Positions 45,720 to 55,210 are shown, counted from the stretch's first letter. The stretch: 59,128 nt of DNA from Chitinophaga pinensis (GCA_945897885.1 CAMDGU010000013.1:1-59128), one strand, 5' to 3'. Notes: generated by a model from the letters alone, not told the origin. Program-made: numbers and translations.

Positions 45720-46333
45720 ATAAAACCAATTCCGATTATTATTGCCCAAATTCCATACATTACCTTATTTAAGGTATAAATTGGGAAAGCCATACCTTTT
45801 AAATTTACTGATAGCCAATTATGAGCACTCATTATTGGTATAGTAGAAGCATAGTAAACAAAATTTGCAGCGGCAAACCATAAAATAATATTATTCCTAG
45901 AAATAATGTTATTTTTAATATCGTTTTTCCAAACCATATAAGAGAAAAAACTAACTAAAATACCACCTAAAAAAAATGAATAGTTAGCAAATTCTTTAAA
46001 GAAATCCTGAAAATAAATAACGTTGACAGCTGAGAATATTGGAAATGCAATAACGCAACCCGCTAATAATGTTTTAAATTTTCCACTCGAAAGATACTTG
46101 TAATAAACAACTAATGTCAAAATAATCTCTATTGGATTTAAAAGATTATAAAGGTAATTAGTATTTTTATGGTGCATTCGAAGTTTTATTGAAACCAAGT
46201 CAGTAATTAAATTTAAAAAGAAAATCAATAGGACTAACTTTTCCACTTTTCCTAAATACTTAAATCTATATGTCCCTATTATGGTTACACAACCTATCAA
46301 GATAATAGGGATAAGATTTAAGTAAAATTTCAC
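45695..46333 (-). CDS. Six-to-seven-helix membrane protein, probable sensor partner of the kinase
   Basis: 212 residues, mostly membrane helices: LNLIPIILIGCVTIIGTY, LVLLIFFLNLITDLVSI, IEIILTLVVYYKYL, LLAGCVIAFPIFSAV, FFLGGILVSFFSYMVW, IILWFAAANFVYYAS and YGIWAIIIGIGFIW. It ends inside the kinase gene (25-base overlap), so the stoichiometry is linked. I do not recognise a named domain; similar small membrane proteins precede HisKA_3 kinases in Bacteroidota. Inference: it senses the membrane or envelope signal that the domain-poor kinase transmits. Confidence 0.78.
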   Translation of the reverse strand: MKFYLNLIPIILIGCVTIIGTYRFKYLGKVEKLVLLIFFLNLITDLVSIKLRMHHKNTNYLYNLLNPIEIILTLVVYYKYLSSGKFKTLLAGCVIAFPIFSAVNVIYFQDFFKEFANYSFFLGGILVSFFSYMVWKNDIKNNIISRNNIILWFAAANFVYYASTIPIMSAHNWLSVNLKGMAFPIYTLNKVMYGIWAIIIGIGFIWKRQATT

Positions 46334-46349
46334 TCAGCAAATAAACAAA

Positions 46350-47081
46350 TTAAATGTTACAGTCAGGTGGGCATAAATATCCAACATCCATAGCCTTACA
46401 TTCAAATGGTTTGTTTAAGTAATTAACCCCGTCAAGTCTTAGTCCTGAAACATCTTTGGTTATAACTAAGGCTGTCTCAACTTTATAATCAGAATCAACA
46501 CCAGAATATAGTGTTGCTCCCATTTGGAATACTAACTTCAAGGTATTCAAATCCATAGTTGGGGAAGACATGTTGTCTAAAATAAAATTTCTAAAATCCT
46601 CTTTTGGAAAAGAGCACATTAATGGGTGGTTAGTGAACGTGTCAATTACTGTTACAGTGTTTATGTATGGGCTATATATTAATTCATCTTCGTACAAACC
46701 TTTATAAGTTCCATACTGAGTAGTACTTATAGCTGAATGACTTGGGCCTTCCTCTAGCAAAAGAAACTCTGTAGGATAATCAATAATGCCTAAATTTTCC
46801 ATTACACCTAGTCCATTAATCTCGGAATTTGCAAGCATATAGGTAAAGTATTTTATACTCGAATCTAAAGCCTTAGTGTTTAATCCATAATGGAGCGTTA
46901 CCAAATCATTTGATGAGTAAGGAGTTGTTCCAAATAAATTAATATCTATATATTCTAAAAACTGTTCAACGGTTAACTCTAAATTTATTAATTCAAAGTT
47001 CGATTCATCTTGTGAAATGTAAGACCAGTAAAAATTCTGTTTTAGATCTTCAACAACTTGGGTGGATAAGGGTGAGGCCAT
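46350..47081 (-). CDS. Unknown soluble protein (parent of a partial duplicate)
   Basis: 243 residues from the ATG at 47081 (MASPLSTQVVEDLKQNF); the earlier reading from 47135 lies in the promoter repeat. No signal peptide or membrane helix; acidic, mixed fold. The C-terminus has three cysteines (ECKAMDVGYLCPPDCNI). Family not recognised. It is transcribed toward the membrane-kinase-regulator genes, 16 bases before the first, so it may lead their operon. The 17-base motif lies 69 bases before the start. Its first 66 codons and the promoter are duplicated at 54871-55168, about 8 kb away. Confidence 0.75.
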   Translation of the reverse strand: MASPLSTQVVEDLKQNFYWSYISQDESNFELINLELTVEQFLEYIDINLFGTTPYSSNDLVTLHYGLNTKALDSSIKYFTYMLANSEINGLGVMENLGIIDYPTEFLLLEEGPSHSAISTTQYGTYKGLYEDELIYSPYINTVTVIDTFTNHPLMCSFPKEDFRNFILDNMSSPTMDLNTLKLVFQMGATLYSGVDSDYKVETALVITKDVSGLRLDGVNYLNKPFECKAMDVGYLCPPDCNI

Positions 47082-47177
47082 ATTTTTGGTTTTTATATTA
47101 GCCGCAAATAAAAATAATTCTAATGCACTAATCACCTATGGTCATATCCGTATTTTTACTTAGGTATAAATACGGAT
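46901..47177. repeat. 277-base direct repeat, copy A (5' end and promoter of the MASPLST gene)
   Basis: Matches 54891-55168 in the same orientation with about 14 substitutions and one inserted base by eye. It covers 60 codons, the start and the intergenic operator region. The most conserved part is the promoter-proximal coding DNA. Confidence 0.9.
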
Positions 47178-47179
47178 AT
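47144..47179. promoter_or_regulatory. Shared 17-base motif, copy 2, inside a 12-base-arm palindrome
   Basis: GTATTTTTACTTAGGTA spans 47150-47166. It is enclosed by arms ATATCCGTATTT (47144-47155) and AAATACGGATAT (47168-47179), a perfect inverted repeat around a 12-base centre. Lies between the MASPLST gene (69 bases to its start) and the divergent 1416-residue T9SS gene (97 bases to its start). Confidence 0.65.
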
Positions 47180-47262
47180 TATTTATTAAAAACACCTATA
47201 GTTTTAGACTGAAAAGTAAATCACTTTTGATTAACAATTAAAAACTTTAAATTAATTATATT

Positions 47263-50200
47263 ATGAAAAACCTCATTCTAAAAACATTATTTTTTCTTTT
47301 ATGTGCCATGTTCATTAGCAACCTAAGTTTTGGTCAATTAATTCAAAATGGGTCTTTTGAAAATGGGAATATTCCTGAGTATGACCTTACCGCTGATCCT
47401 ATTGTTGATGAACATCCTATGCCTGATGATTGGAATATAGGTCCATTAAATTTTAATTGCACCGGCACAGCAGGGGCAGGAATTAGGCCTCTTGTTTTTG
47501 ATACCAGATTTGTGGATCATGACATTTATTTTGGAAATCAATATGGAACTGGTCATAATATTTATCAAATATATAAAGGTTTTTCTGGTAATCAAGTACC
47601 TGTGCGTTCAACGGGAAATAGGTATATAGGGTTTTATGGAGGCAGGTTTGATGCAAGAAACAATCGTTTACCCACAGGCTCTGAACCCTATTATGGAGGC
47701 AATATTGTTTCCGAATTAACAGAGCCACTAGTAGCAGGATGTACCTACAAAATTAGTTTCTGGACAATTCCAATTCAGTCATTTACTTTTTTTTATGGTA
47801 TGGGGCAGATCAATCATTCAAATAATAAAATTCAAGTTGTTTTCTATAAAAACGGTGTAACAACACCCTGTGATGGTTGGATTGCGTATACCACAAAATC
47901 AATAGATGTAAATCCTAAAAATCAAGATGATAGTAAATCAACTATTACATGGGAATACTGTGAAGCACTTTTTACAGTCCCTACAGCCTTTGCAGGAGCA
48001 GATTTTATACAATTTAGAATGCAGCCAATCATTATTGGAGATAATACAAATAATGTGGACGCGCGACCTACAGGAGTTTTTATAGATGATGTTTCCTTAA
48101 CAAATGAAAGTAACGCTACTGCGTTTACCCCTACCACGGGTTTTGCGTTTACGAATGATAATGTCACTGGGTGTGGCCAAGCAAGCCCTTGGTCAGGGAG
48201 AAATATTGAAATCAATGGTACATTTACGGTTAATAACGATTTAACGATTAATAACAGTTCACATATTCGTTTTGGCCCTAGTGCAGTCATTACTGTGCAG
48301 TCAGGGATAACCTTAACTATTAACAGCTCTCTCCTAGACGGCAGTTGTGATATGTGGCAAGGTATTGTTGTTCAATCCGGAGGCAAAATTGTTTTTACTT
48401 CAAATACGCTTCATGATGCAGTCACTGGTATAAAGGTTACTGGAACAACTTCTGAATTTACTATTCATTCAAATACTTTTGAAGCATCCCATACCCATAT
48501 TGAATTAAATGATTGCAAGACACAAGGTACGAGTAATATTATTCATGGCAATAATTTCATTCATAATATACCGTTAAAAGACCCTTCATTATCAGCAGCT
48601 ACGGGGAAAGGTGTTTTTGGAATAAAAGTAGGCAGCATTCAAAGTACAAATGAGATTACCATTGGAAAATCTGAGGCATCTGGAGGAGGCAAGAATATTT
48701 TTGAAAATGGCTATATAGGAATCCTTATTTATAAATCGAATGTAAATATAAAATTTAGTGAATTTAAATCCACTTCATCAACTGAAATATCATTTGGAAT
48801 AAAGTCTTTGGGAAATAGGTATACTAAAAAGGTTAATCCTAGTGAAGTTCGGCCATACGGATATTCCTTAAAGTTTTCGGATGAAGTTGTTTTTTCAAGA
48901 TGCAATACAGGAATCATTGCAGAAGATAATTATAATTTAGAAATTTTTAAAAGTACTTTCATTTCAAATACTATCGGAATAAGTTGTACAAGAAGTAATG
49001 ATAGAAAATTAATTATTGGGTCTGATGATGGCAGTACTCGCAATACCTTTATCGATTGTAAAACTGGTATATTATTATTTGATAACCACACGCTTGAATC
49101 TTGCTGCCCAGCATCAATGTCCTCTGAAATCCGGGTTTCAAATTGTGATTTTTTAAATAGGCCGTTTGGTATTGGAGTAGTAATTGCCGAACCATTTAGA
49201 AGTACAGAAACTCGAATCTATACAAAATTAGATATCCGTGATAACACATTTTTAAATATAGGCTTAGGGATTAAACTTTCAAATATAACAGGTGTTGAAA
49301 AAACTGACAATGCAAAATATCTTCCAGATTTAATGCCTCCTAGTTTCTTGAACAAAACTTATGCAGAACTTGAAGTCGAAAGAGTTGTTTCAAATACATT
49401 TACCTTCACTAACAAGTTAAATCCTGAATATATAGGCATAAAAGTAGAAAATACGCGTGGATTTCGATTTTTAGATAATACATTTAGCCATATAGATCCA
49501 CGAAATTGGCAAAACAAGGGTATTTGGTTAGATAATAGCGAATATTCAAATATTAGGAATAATACTTTCGTGTCGGGTACTGGTATTCTTGCTGCAGGTA
49601 CTATGTTCCATTCTAACATTCTATGCAATTCCTTCAACGAGGGTGTTACAGGAATTCAACTAGCCTGGGAATATTTACGACCAGCCTCAAAAACTAATAC
49701 ATTCAGTTATATTCATGGAAAAAATCATGTTTCAGCAAGAAATAATTTTTTTAATGACATGCAATCATTTGGTCAGGATATGGAACTTTGGAATACCGAA
49801 CCTCAGCCCCATAATAGGTGGGTATGGGCAGAAGGTGAGGATCTCCCTAAAGTTATTCAATTTTTGAGTAAAGATAATTCACATACCGATGTGGCTGCGA
49901 ATATGGGAACTAGTTTTTGGACCGACCCTCCAGCTCCACTAGAGGCACCATTTGATTGTGACCCAAATTTAATGGTGGATGATGAGGACGAAGATGATGA
50001 TTTTGAGGATGAAGATACAGCTTATTCATTCCCCCGACATGTATCTTGGTGGAATAATACTTATTACTGGGAGAGGAGGTATTCAGCTATGGATTCATTG
50101 ATTGGTGCTAGGGATACTACCATTGCCAAAATAATAAATATCGAAAAAAATATAGACACAGGTAATTACAATAATGCGACAACCTTATTAGGAGCCTTCT

Positions 50201-51513
50201 CTCCTCGAAACAATATAGAAACCACTTACGCTTACCTGCTCGGACTTATAATAGAAATGAAAGATTCAACATTTGATGGTCTGGATTCAACACAGGCATC
50301 AAATGTGAATATTATTGCTTCACAGCAAACAATCGCAGGAGGAATTCCAGTTTTTATAGCACGAGCTATACTTTTCTATGATTTAGGAATAGATTATAGT
50401 ACAATTGATGATGATTATTATCCTACGTTAAAAGGAAAATTAATTGATACAATAGGATGCGTATATGATTCTTTGCAAAACAAATCAGGCATCGCTTTAG
50501 TGGATGAAAATTTAAATAGAGTATCAGATTTTCCGATTGTTTATCCAAACAGTTCAGGTGAATTTACTTTTAATCCCCATTTATTGAGAACTATTGATTC
50601 CAATACGGTTGTTGGTTTTATTACCTGGCCTTCAAAAGATATTACAACTCTCAATCCGGAATTCAAATCTATTGAGGACTGGATGGATACCACTTTTAAT
50701 GAAATATATACTACTGGTATAACTGTTAGTGTAATAGACCCAGGCGATAGCATTATAGTATTTATTAATGATACAATAATAAATCCTGATGCAAGTACTT
50801 ACAGTGTTGAGAATATGCATAGTGGTAGTGACAACTTTTTAGTTAGTAAGCTAGGGGGATTTGTTTCTTGGTTGAGAGAATTGAATGGTTATATGAACAC
50901 TAATGACAAGGCAATAGGGATTAAGAAACATGACAACGGTAATTTATATATTGTATCTAATTTAATTATTGATGATTGGAAGGGTTTCGAGGTATGGTGC
51001 CTTGATACTTTTGGTAATTTAGTTTGGAAGCATACTCATTATGATACACTTATGGAATACGAAGCACTTGGATTTGATACAACAGCATGGGGAGGTGTGA
51101 AGGTTGCAGTTTCATCAAATGACGGGCTAGGTGGAGGAGATATATTGCAAGTATTAGAAATAAATACTTGCCAAACGTATCAAGATATTTTTGACACTTT
51201 TTTTGAAGAACAAGAGGAAGAAGGTGGTGGCGAAGGATTAGTAGCATCCTCAACTAAAATAAACAATCCTTTCTCCATTAAAGTAATGCCGAATCCCAAC
51301 CATGGCAATTTTATTGTTGAAATAGAAAATTCGAATAATAGGAATATCTTTGAATTATATAACCTACAGGGTGTTAAAGTTTATGAAAGAGATGTAAAGG
51401 AAGGTACTAATAAAATACAATTATTCTCGACCCTCTCTAAAGGAATTTATATTGGAAAAGTAACCGATCTAAAAACAAAGCATCAAACAATAATAAGAAT
51501 AGCTATTGATTAA
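47263..51513 (+). CDS. Large T9SS-exported beta-helix surface protein
   Basis: 1416 residues with signal peptide (about 1-24, ending LSFG before QLIQNGSFE). Residues about 26-280 form a jelly-roll or CBM-like domain (LIQNGSFENGNIPEYD, GVFIDDVSLTNES). About 310-840 are right-handed parallel beta-helix turns (HIRFGPSAVITVQSGITL, GIKVTGTTSEFTIHSNTFEA, FRFLDNTFSHIDPRN, NIRNNTFVSGTGI). An acidic Asp/Glu stretch (about 905-922) may bind calcium. The end is a type A sorting domain (SIKVMPNPNHGNFIVEIENS, LSKGIYIGKV). Inference: adhesin or glycan-binding surface protein. The following gene starts inside its last codons. Confidence 0.87.
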   Translation: MKNLILKTLFFLLCAMFISNLSFGQLIQNGSFENGNIPEYDLTADPIVDEHPMPDDWNIGPLNFNCTGTAGAGIRPLVFDTRFVDHDIYFGNQYGTGHNIYQIYKGFSGNQVPVRSTGNRYIGFYGGRFDARNNRLPTGSEPYYGGNIVSELTEPLVAGCTYKISFWTIPIQSFTFFYGMGQINHSNNKIQVVFYKNGVTTPCDGWIAYTTKSIDVNPKNQDDSKSTITWEYCEALFTVPTAFAGADFIQFRMQPIIIGDNTNNVDARPTGVFIDDVSLTNESNATAFTPTTGFAFTNDNVTGCGQASPWSGRNIEINGTFTVNNDLTINNSSHIRFGPSAVITVQSGITLTINSSLLDGSCDMWQGIVVQSGGKIVFTSNTLHDAVTGIKVTGTTSEFTIHSNTFEASHTHIELNDCKTQGTSNIIHGNNFIHNIPLKDPSLSAATGKGVFGIKVGSIQSTNEITIGKSEASGGGKNIFENGYIGILIYKSNVNIKFSEFKSTSSTEISFGIKSLGNRYTKKVNPSEVRPYGYSLKFSDEVVFSRCNTGIIAEDNYNLEIFKSTFISNTIGISCTRSNDRKLIIGSDDGSTRNTFIDCKTGILLFDNHTLESCCPASMSSEIRVSNCDFLNRPFGIGVVIAEPFRSTETRIYTKLDIRDNTFLNIGLGIKLSNITGVEKTDNAKYLPDLMPPSFLNKTYAELEVERVVSNTFTFTNKLNPEYIGIKVENTRGFRFLDNTFSHIDPRNWQNKGIWLDNSEYSNIRNNTFVSGTGILAAGTMFHSNILCNSFNEGVTGIQLAWEYLRPASKTNTFSYIHGKNHVSARNNFFNDMQSFGQDMELWNTEPQPHNRWVWAEGEDLPKVIQFLSKDNSHTDVAANMGTSFWTDPPAPLEAPFDCDPNLMVDDEDEDDDFEDEDTAYSFPRHVSWWNNTYYWERRYSAMDSLIGARDTTIAKIINIEKNIDTGNYNNATTLLGAFSPRNNIETTYAYLLGLIIEMKDSTFDGLDSTQASNVNIIASQQTIAGGIPVFIARAILFYDLGIDYSTIDDDYYPTLKGKLIDTIGCVYDSLQNKSGIALVDENLNRVSDFPIVYPNSSGEFTFNPHLLRTIDSNTVVGFITWPSKDITTLNPEFKSIEDWMDTTFNEIYTTGITVSVIDPGDSIIVFINDTIINPDASTYSVENMHSGSDNFLVSKLGGFVSWLRELNGYMNTNDKAIGIKKHDNGNLYIVSNLIIDDWKGFEVWCLDTFGNLVWKHTHYDTLMEYEALGFDTTAWGGVKVAVSSNDGLGGGDILQVLEINTCQTYQDIFDTFFEEQEEEGGGEGLVASSTKINNPFSIKVMPNPNHGNFIVEIENSNNRNIFELYNLQGVKVYERDVKEGTNKIQLFSTLSKGIYIGKVTDLKTKHQTIIRIAID

Positions 51514-52957
51514 AAATAAGAATTTAAATAGTAAAATTAGAGCACAACAAAAAATTATCCTGTTGTGCTTTGTTACTTTAGTATCTGCGATCCATTCATT
51601 AGGACAAATACGATTTATCAAGCCCATTGCTCAACCAGAATACAACCTTGAGTTTTCATACCATCCTGCAGAAATAAAGAATTTCTATTTTATACCCATT
51701 TTTACTAATAGTTTGGTGAGTGAGCCGTATAGATTTTCAATTCTAAAATTGGATAAATCCGGAAGTATAGTTGATCGTTTGTATTTTGATGATGGAGTAA
51801 ATGAAAGAGGATCCCTTTATAATGCAGGAGATGAAATATTCTGGAAGTATTCCGTTGGCTTCGATTCCTTGTATTTCTCTAGCTTTAAATTATTTGATTC
51901 TGAATTCCGGGTTTTGAAAAACATAAAGGTTCCTTGCGCTATTCGCAAGGGTATTCCAACCGGAAATACTTTATACTATCAAAAACTGTCTAATGGCGAT
52001 TTCATCTTTATGCTAGATGTCGAAATAGGATTTTCAGGCAGTTATATAGTGAACTATATTTACATTACAAAAGAGGGGGAACTCAAAGTAAATAAAGCCA
52101 TTCCTTCAATTTCTTTAGGTAATTATGTTATTAATAGTTATAATGAGAATATGTTATGGCAATTAAATGATACGAGTATAATTACAATTGCAAGCGAAAA
52201 TAAATGTTTGATGAATTGTATCACAGTAAGAAAAATGAACTTGATTGGAAACGAATTTTTCAGTAAAAAAATTTCTAATATCAGCCTTCGTACTTTTAAA
52301 AAGTGTGGAGATAGATTTTATGGCTTAAGAAAAAGACCTAGCAATGGCAAAGATACCCTAGTCTGTTTTAATGAAAACTTTGATGTAATGTATCTGAAAG
52401 AAATTCCTGACAGTTTTGGAGTATATCAGTTTTGGGATAATAATGATAATAGCGATTTTACAATAAGGGGCGGATATGCAAACTCAACAGACTATTATGA
52501 AACGATAATTGATACTTCCTTTACTTGGAAAAAGGCAAAATTATTTTCATATGCTGATAGCAAGTTGAATTATATAAATGGAGAAATTCGTTTTTGGGCT
52601 ACATCTGACGGAGGAGCCTTATATCTATGCGACAGATACAAAGAATTGAATTACGATCTACAGGTAGTGTTAATCAAATATGACACTGGTTCTTATTGCT
52701 ATAATGACAATTGTAAAAATTTGAAGGAGAATGTTACCTATCCAAATCCCAATAATGGGGACAAGTTATACTTTACTAATGATAGTTGGGAAACGGTTAG
52801 TATTTATGATAATGTAGGCAGGTTAATTTTTTTTTATGAGAATCAGCCCTTTAATATCCTCAACAATATAAATGTCGAAAGTTTACAGCCGGGTAATTAT
52901 TATTTAAGGATAAAATTTCCCGACAAAACAGTCAACAGTAAGTTAATCAAGTATTAG
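51506..52957 (+). CDS. T9SS-exported protein of unknown function, TTG start
   Basis: 483 residues. The frame starts with TTG at 51506, overlapping the stop of the previous gene. No ATG precedes the signal peptide (hydrophobic KIILLCFVTLVSAIHSLG before QIRFIKP), so TTG or a nearby codon is used. The middle is beta-rich without named domain. The C-terminal 75 residues are a sorting domain: NVTYPNPNNGDKLYFTND, VSIYDNVGRLIFFY, LQPGNYYLRIKFPDK, ending NSKLIKY. Coupled to the beta-helix gene, likely one operon with 52985. Confidence 0.8.
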   Translation: MIKNKNLNSKIRAQQKIILLCFVTLVSAIHSLGQIRFIKPIAQPEYNLEFSYHPAEIKNFYFIPIFTNSLVSEPYRFSILKLDKSGSIVDRLYFDDGVNERGSLYNAGDEIFWKYSVGFDSLYFSSFKLFDSEFRVLKNIKVPCAIRKGIPTGNTLYYQKLSNGDFIFMLDVEIGFSGSYIVNYIYITKEGELKVNKAIPSISLGNYVINSYNENMLWQLNDTSIITIASENKCLMNCITVRKMNLIGNEFFSKKISNISLRTFKKCGDRFYGLRKRPSNGKDTLVCFNENFDVMYLKEIPDSFGVYQFWDNNDNSDFTIRGGYANSTDYYETIIDTSFTWKKAKLFSYADSKLNYINGEIRFWATSDGGALYLCDRYKELNYDLQVVLIKYDTGSYCYNDNCKNLKENVTYPNPNNGDKLYFTNDSWETVSIYDNVGRLIFFYENQPFNILNNINVESLQPGNYYLRIKFPDKTVNSKLIKY

Positions 52958-52984
52958 CATTAAAAGGGTTATTAAAATTGAAAC

Positions 52985-53980
52985 ATGAAACAACTTTTGA
53001 TTTTATTGGTTATAACAGGCTATTTTAAGGTTTATTCACAACAATCAATTTTTGTTAGCAAAGATTCTAAACTTTATACTTTGGATTTGAATAATTGTGA
53101 ATCACATTATGTAGGTTCTGATGGACTTTATGATGGTGATATTGCATTTACTCCCGATAGACAACTTTGGGGAATTGTAAATAATGGCAATTTATATAAA
53201 ATTGATAAATCTAGTGGAAATTCTGTGTTTATTGGTAACACGGGATTTCGAGCTAGGTCTCTAGAAGGATTAAATGATTCAACCCTTTTGGTAGAATTTG
53301 ATAAGAAACTTTACGGAATTAGAACTAAGGATGCGACAAGTTATTATATTGATAGTATAGGCTATTCAGCTTCAGGTGATCTCACATGGTATGATAATGC
53401 ACTTTACATAACAACAACTGCTTCAAGACTAATTAAGATAGTGTTGAATAACTCAAATTCAGCAATACTTTCAGTTTCTGAAATTAAAAATCTAATTCCA
53501 AGTTTCTGGGCTGTCTCCAATGTGGATTTTTTGGATAGTTTTTATTCTCTTGTTGGTTTTACTGGGTCAGCTGCATATAAAATTTGTCATATTGATGGAA
53601 CCTATATTCAGATATGTCCCAATATAGGTGGTTTTGATGGCGCAGCCACTATTAGATTACCTATTCAAAAACCAGAACCAACTTTTTGTCAGCTAACAAC
53701 TAAAATAGATAAGTTAAACTCGAAAAAATCGAGAATTAAAATTTACCCCAATCCTAATAATAGTGAATTTACAATTGAATTGCATACAAAAATTGGTGAG
53801 CCAGTTCATGTAGATGTTTATGATTGTTTAGGGCAACAAATATTTTTCACCAACGAAAAAGCTGATGATTCTGCCTTTATTAAAAATATATCATTAATCA
53901 ATAATCCAACAGGTATTTATTACATTAAAGTTATTACTTTATCGGAAACTTATAATGAAAGACTATTAATTTCAAAGTAA
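52985..53980 (+). CDS. Small T9SS-exported propeller-like protein
   Basis: 331 residues with signal peptide (MKQLLILLVITGYFKVYS before QQSIFV). The mature part has repeats of about 40 residues typical of propeller folds: YTLDLNNCESHYVGSDG, LYKIDKSSGNSVFIGNTG and LYGIRTKDATSYYIDSIG, suggesting four to five blades. Type A sorting domain at the end: RIKIYPNPNNSEFTIELHT, VDVYDCLGQQIFF, NPTGIYYIKVITLS, terminal LLISK. Third gene of the surface operon that starts at 47263 (27-base gap). Confidence 0.83.
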   Translation: MKQLLILLVITGYFKVYSQQSIFVSKDSKLYTLDLNNCESHYVGSDGLYDGDIAFTPDRQLWGIVNNGNLYKIDKSSGNSVFIGNTGFRARSLEGLNDSTLLVEFDKKLYGIRTKDATSYYIDSIGYSASGDLTWYDNALYITTTASRLIKIVLNNSNSAILSVSEIKNLIPSFWAVSNVDFLDSFYSLVGFTGSAAYKICHIDGTYIQICPNIGGFDGAATIRLPIQKPEPTFCQLTTKIDKLNSKKSRIKIYPNPNNSEFTIELHTKIGEPVHVDVYDCLGQQIFFTNEKADDSAFIKNISLINNPTGIYYIKVITLSETYNERLLISK

Positions 53981-54085
53981 AACCCAACCCTCCCACACAA
54001 AATGCCGTCATTTTATTCAGTCGTAATTTTTTTTCTAAATTGACTGCCTGTTCATTAAATTAAGTGGAGATTCATAAATAAAAAA

Positions 54086-54835
54086 ATGAAAAATATTAAA
54101 AGAAGTATATTTAATAGGAATATCCTTATATTAATATTTGTATTTACTTTGACAAGTGTTCCTTCATTAAGTCAAGGTCAAAGAAATAATCAACTATTTA
54201 TTGATTACGGTATGGGTATGCAGATTATTTCCGGAAAAATAAAAAATGCTACATAAAGTGGATTAAATGGTTTCGCAGGTCCTCGTTTTTTAGTAGGATT
54301 TGGTGTTGAACATAAGATAACTCCAAAAGTTAAATTATGTTTAAATTTAAATGCTAATACGTCAAAAGTAGAAACATTTTTTCAATATACTAATGACAGT
54401 GACCAAGCCTCCTATTCAGAAAATAATTGGCATAAGGATATTAATTATGGAATAGGTTTAGGTTTAAAATATACTCCCCGGTTTAGGCATTCTAAGTTAA
54501 AGGTTGTCGCGGGTTTTAATTTTCAAAAACTAGACCCATTTTCAATTGGGGGAGAGACTTCTGCCTATACTCAAAAGGATACTTTTAGCTTAAAACATGT
54601 GTATGATTTTAATAATTTTTCCAAGACTTATAATTCATTTATATTCTATTTAAATTTAGGTTGTAATTATGGAAGGGTAAAAAAATCTGAAATATTTTTG
54701 GAGTTTAATACTACTTTAAATAAACCAGTTTATGGTTCAGACCAATATTTCTATAATGATAAATTAATAGAAAATTTACATTATAGAGTAAATACAATGT
54801 TCATATTAGTAAAAATTCACAGAAAGTTCAAATAA
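54086..54835 (+). pseudogene. Outer-membrane barrel-like protein with in-frame stop
   Basis: The frame from the ATG at 54086 has signal peptide (NILILIFVFTLTSVPSLS before QGQRNN). It meets TAA at 54254-54256 (codon 57) and then reads on without a break to 54835, 249 codons in all. The second part is beta-rich with alternating aromatic residues (PRFLVGFGVEHKITPKVKLC, INYGIGLGLKYTPRF, FIFYLNLGCNYGRVKK), like a small outer-membrane barrel. A single base change would restore it. Either a recent pseudogene or a sequencing error. Family not named. Confidence 0.72.
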
Positions 54836-54870
54836 TACTAGTATGAGTTATTTTTGAATAAAATCGCTAT

Positions 54871-55071
54871 TTATTTAGCTGCAAAAGTCCCCAAATCATT
54901 TGATGAGTAAGGAGTTGTTCCAAATAAATCAATATCGATATACTCTAAAAACTGTTCAATGGTTAACTCTAAATTGATTAATTCAAAGTTCGATTTATCT
55001 TGTGAAATGTAAGACCAGTAAAAATTCTGTTTTAGATCTTCAACAACTTGGGTGGATAAGGGTGAGGCCAT
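54871..55071 (-). pseudogene. 5' fragment copy of the MASPLST gene
   Basis: 66 codons starting MASPLSTQVVEDLKQNFYWS, nearly identical to the gene at 46350-47081. The match ends at SSNDL, after which come GTFAAK and a stop. The rest of the gene is missing. The coding changes are conservative (E to K, V to I, N to D). Confidence 0.85.
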
Positions 55072-55168
55072 ATTTTTGGTTTTTATATTAGGCCGCAAAT
55101 AAAAATAATTCTAACGCTCCAATCACCTATAGCCATATTCGTATTTTTACTTAGGTAACAATACGGAT
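54891..55168. repeat. 278-base direct repeat, copy B
   Basis: Second copy of the segment at 46901-47177, including the promoter, operator motif and the first 60 codons. One extra G is inserted upstream of the start. The repeat break lies inside the coding region (CCAAATCATT), pointing to duplication of a promoter-containing piece. Confidence 0.9.
55141..55157. promoter_or_regulatory. Shared 17-base motif, copy 3
   Basis: GTATTTTTACTTAGGTA, identical to copy 2, 70 bases before the fragment start at 55071 and 54 bases before the divergent T9SS gene at 55211. Flanking arms (ATTCGTATT, AATACGGAT) are partly preserved. A -7 box TATTTTTG (55191-55198) lies between it and the 55211 start. Confidence 0.6.
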
Positions 55169-55210
55169 GAAATCAAAAAATAATTGTTTATATTTTTGAA
55201 AAAAAACATT

